Source: Bordetella parapertussis (GTDB taxonomy: Bacteria > Pseudomonadota > Gammaproteobacteria > Burkholderiales > Burkholderiaceae_C). From it: a stretch of 6,111 bases of DNA. Of this stretch, positions 5,401-6,111 are shown in pieces. The notes beneath the pieces are model-generated. The model saw only the letters and a program-made list of their open reading frames with translations. It had not been told where the DNA came from and did no database searches. Position 1 is the stretch's first letter; every line of letters starts with the position of its first letter. Both the position numbers and the translations under genes were made by a program. The stretch covers positions 1 through 6,111 of the forward strand of contig CALQBT020000182.1 of NCBI GenBank assembly GCA_943328885.2, read 5' to 3'.

Positions 5401-6111
5401 GCGCGCGCCGGCACCTGCTCGGCCAGTGCAGCGGCCAACGCCCGCACCACGCGGTCCTGGTCGCTCTCGCTCAAGTCAGCGCTCATCGGCAGGCTCAGCA
5501 CGCGCTGGCCGGCGCGGATGCTGTGCGGCATGCAATCCGGGCAGCAGTACGCGGCATAAGCCGGCTGGTGGTGCAGCGGCTTGGGGTAGTGCACGGCGGT
5601 CGGGATGCCAGCGGCCTTGAGCGAGGCCTGCACCGCCGGCCGGTCGTCGACCATCACGGTGTACTGGGCCCAGACGCAGTCGCGGTCCGGGCGCACCGCG
5701 AGCAGCTGCACCGGCGCGCCACTGTCGCGGATCAGTCGGCCATAGCGCTCGCCCAGCGCCAGCCGGCGTTCGACCTCCCAGTCGAAGCGCTCGAGCTTGG
5801 CCAGCACCACCGCGCACTGCAAGGTGTCCATGCGCCCGCCCACACCGACGCGCGTGTGGTGGTAGCGCCCACTCTGGCCATGGACGCGGATCTCGCGCGC
5901 GGCCTGGGCGATGGCCGGATCGCTGGTGAACAGCGCACCGCCGTCGCCGTAGCAGCCCAGTGGCTTGCTCGGGAAAAAGCTGGTGCAGGCGATGGTGCTG
6001 AGGTTGCAGCTTTTGCGGCCCAGCCCGCCGCCGGGCCGCCCCAAGGCGGGCTCGCCCCCTTGGGGGGCAGCCCTTGTACCCGAGGGCGTGGGGGCACCCC
6101 AGTAAGTGGCA
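5397..6111 (-). CDS. wbpE: WbpE-type DegT/DnrJ/EryC1/StrS aminotransferase, N-terminus beyond window, internal insertion
   Basis: This is the C-terminal 237 residues of a PLP-dependent sugar aminotransferase; about 160 N-terminal residues lie past the right edge. SCNLSTIACTSFFPSKPLG (visible residues 34-52) contains the PLP-forming lysine (K49; Lys185 in P. aeruginosa WbpE, as recalled). CYGDGGALF, GRYHHTRVGVGGRMDTLQ, QYTVMVDDR, VQASLKAAGIPTAVHYPKP and RVLSLPM all follow the WbpE pattern closely. WbpE aminates UDP-2-acetamido-3-oxo-glucuronate on the way to 2,3-diacetamido uronic acids of O-antigens; the same reaction is inferred here. The first visible residues, Ala-Thr-Tyr, match the usual (G)A(T/S)Y. 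The next conserved element, GRKSCNLS, comes only after about 27 residues instead of one, because a palindromic repeat (6021-6101) lies in the gene in frame. No stop interrupts the frame. Activity of the product is uncertain. The gene overlaps the flippase start by 4 bases. Confidence 0.88.
   Translation of the reverse strand, partial: ATYWGAPTPSGTRAAPQGGEPALGRPGGGLGRKSCNLSTIACTSFFPSKPLGCYGDGGALFTSDPAIAQAAREIRVHGQSGRYHHTRVGVGGRMDTLQCAVVLAKLERFDWEVERRLALGERYGRLIRDSGAPVQLLAVRPDRDCVWAQYTVMVDDRPAVQASLKAAGIPTAVHYPKPLHHQPAYAAYCCPDCMPHSIRAGQRVLSLPMSADLSESDQDRVVRALAAALAEQVPARA
6022..6052. repeat. Inverted repeat, 8-bp perfect arms
   Basis: The arms AGCCCGCC (6022-6029) and GGCGGGCT (6045-6052) are perfect reverse complements around a 15-base loop. 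The loop and one arm also contain an alternative shorter pairing (CCGCC with GGCGG, around 6036-6049). In the minus-strand mRNA this would form a very stable GC stem inside the aminotransferase coding region. No T-run follows it in the transcribed direction, so it is not an intrinsic terminator. Confidence 0.85.
6054..6068. repeat. Inverted repeat GCCCCC/GGGGGC
   Basis: The 15-base sequence GCCCCCTTGGGGGGC has 6-bp perfect arms (6054-6059 and 6063-6068) around a 3-base loop. It lies one base beyond the first inverted repeat (6022-6052), so the two stems are adjacent. A weaker GGGG/CCCC pairing lies farther out at 6091-6100. Neighbouring GC stems of this kind are typical of dispersed palindromic repeats and unusual inside a conserved enzyme gene. 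Confidence 0.85.

Larger units (their letters stand above)
6021..6101 (-). repeat. GC-rich palindromic element inserted in frame within the aminotransferase gene
   Basis: These 81 bases encode a low-complexity Gly/Pro/Ala-rich stretch (ending GRPGGGL) where WbpE relatives have a single residue between Tyr and GR(K/R)SCNLS. The segment carries two strong inverted repeats and runs of C and G, unlike the flanking codons. It resembles GC-rich intergenic repeats that I recall as dispersed in Burkholderiales genomes; this was not searched. The boundaries are set by the protein alignment, so each end could be off by a few bases. The frame stays open across it. It may be a palindromic mobile-like repeat now translated, or a join in the assembly. 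Confidence 0.7.
1..6111 (-). other. Polysaccharide biosynthesis operon, every gene overlapping the next
   Basis: Six co-directional genes overlap at 5397-5400 (4 bases), 4123-4130 (8), 3354-3361 (8), 2285-2288 (4) and 1170-1173 (4). All five visible stops are TGA. There is no intergenic base in which a promoter or terminator could sit, so the promoter lies beyond the right edge and the terminator beyond the left. The gene content (sugar-nucleotide aminotransferase, flippase, methyltransferase, three glycosyltransferases) is that of a Wzx/Wzy-dependent O-antigen or capsule locus. Wzy, Wzz and the initiating transferase are not in view. Confidence 0.85.

Noticed and set aside
5397..6044. A short aminotransferase starting at a TTG at 6044
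   Set aside because: The TTG lies inside the palindromic repeat without a clear ribosome-binding site, the frame continues upstream to Ala-Thr-Tyr, and a protein lacking the N-terminal half could not form the PLP site.
6022..6068. Intrinsic transcription terminator
   Set aside because: The GC stems are not followed by a T-run in the transcribed direction and they lie within an open reading frame.
6019..6102. CCCAG at both ends of the element (6019-6023 and 6098-6102) as a target-site duplication
   Set aside because: The copies are 79 bases apart, so exact excision between them would shift the frame. The match is only 5 bases in GC-rich sequence.
1..6111. tRNA, rRNA, CRISPR array, insertion sequence or toxin-antitoxin genes
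   Set aside because: Apart from the palindromic element at the right edge, every base belongs to one of six polysaccharide genes; no spaced repeats, transposase motifs or structured RNA signatures were seen.

Overview
The window is one stretch of a surface-polysaccharide (O-antigen or capsule type) biosynthesis cluster. All six genes lie on the minus strand, so transcription runs from high to low coordinates. The DNA is very GC-rich with GC-rich third codon positions. Together with a GC-rich palindromic repeat at the right edge, this suggests a betaproteobacterium of the Burkholderiales, perhaps near Rubrivivax or Leptothrix. That placement comes from recalled sequence style, not a search.

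In transcription order the genes are: (1) the C-terminal part of a WbpE-type PLP aminotransferase (5397-6111, N-terminus beyond the right edge); (2) a Wzx-like flippase (4123-5400); (3) a class I SAM methyltransferase (3354-4130); (4) a GT4-type glycosyltransferase (2285-3361); (5) a second, different GT4-type glycosyltransferase (1170-2288); (6) a WbuB-like GT4 glycosyltransferase (1-1173, a few C-terminal residues beyond the left edge). Every neighbouring pair overlaps, by 4, 8, 8, 4 and 4 bases, so there is no intergenic DNA and the genes should be translationally coupled in one mRNA.

The likely division of labour is as follows. The aminotransferase helps make a 2,3-diamino-sugar nucleotide. 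The three glycosyltransferases build a lipid-linked repeat unit on the cytoplasmic face, the methyltransferase may decorate or cap it, and the flippase moves it across the inner membrane. No Wzy polymerase, Wzz or initiating sugar-phosphate transferase is visible here.

The most unusual signal is at 6021-6101. A GC-rich double-palindrome element resembling dispersed intergenic repeats sits inside the aminotransferase gene. It keeps the frame open and adds about 26 residues between a conserved Ala-Thr-Tyr and the conserved GRKSCNLST segment, just before the PLP-binding lysine. It could be an in-frame palindromic element comparable in concept to Rickettsia palindromic elements, a damaging insertion, or an assembly join near a contig edge.
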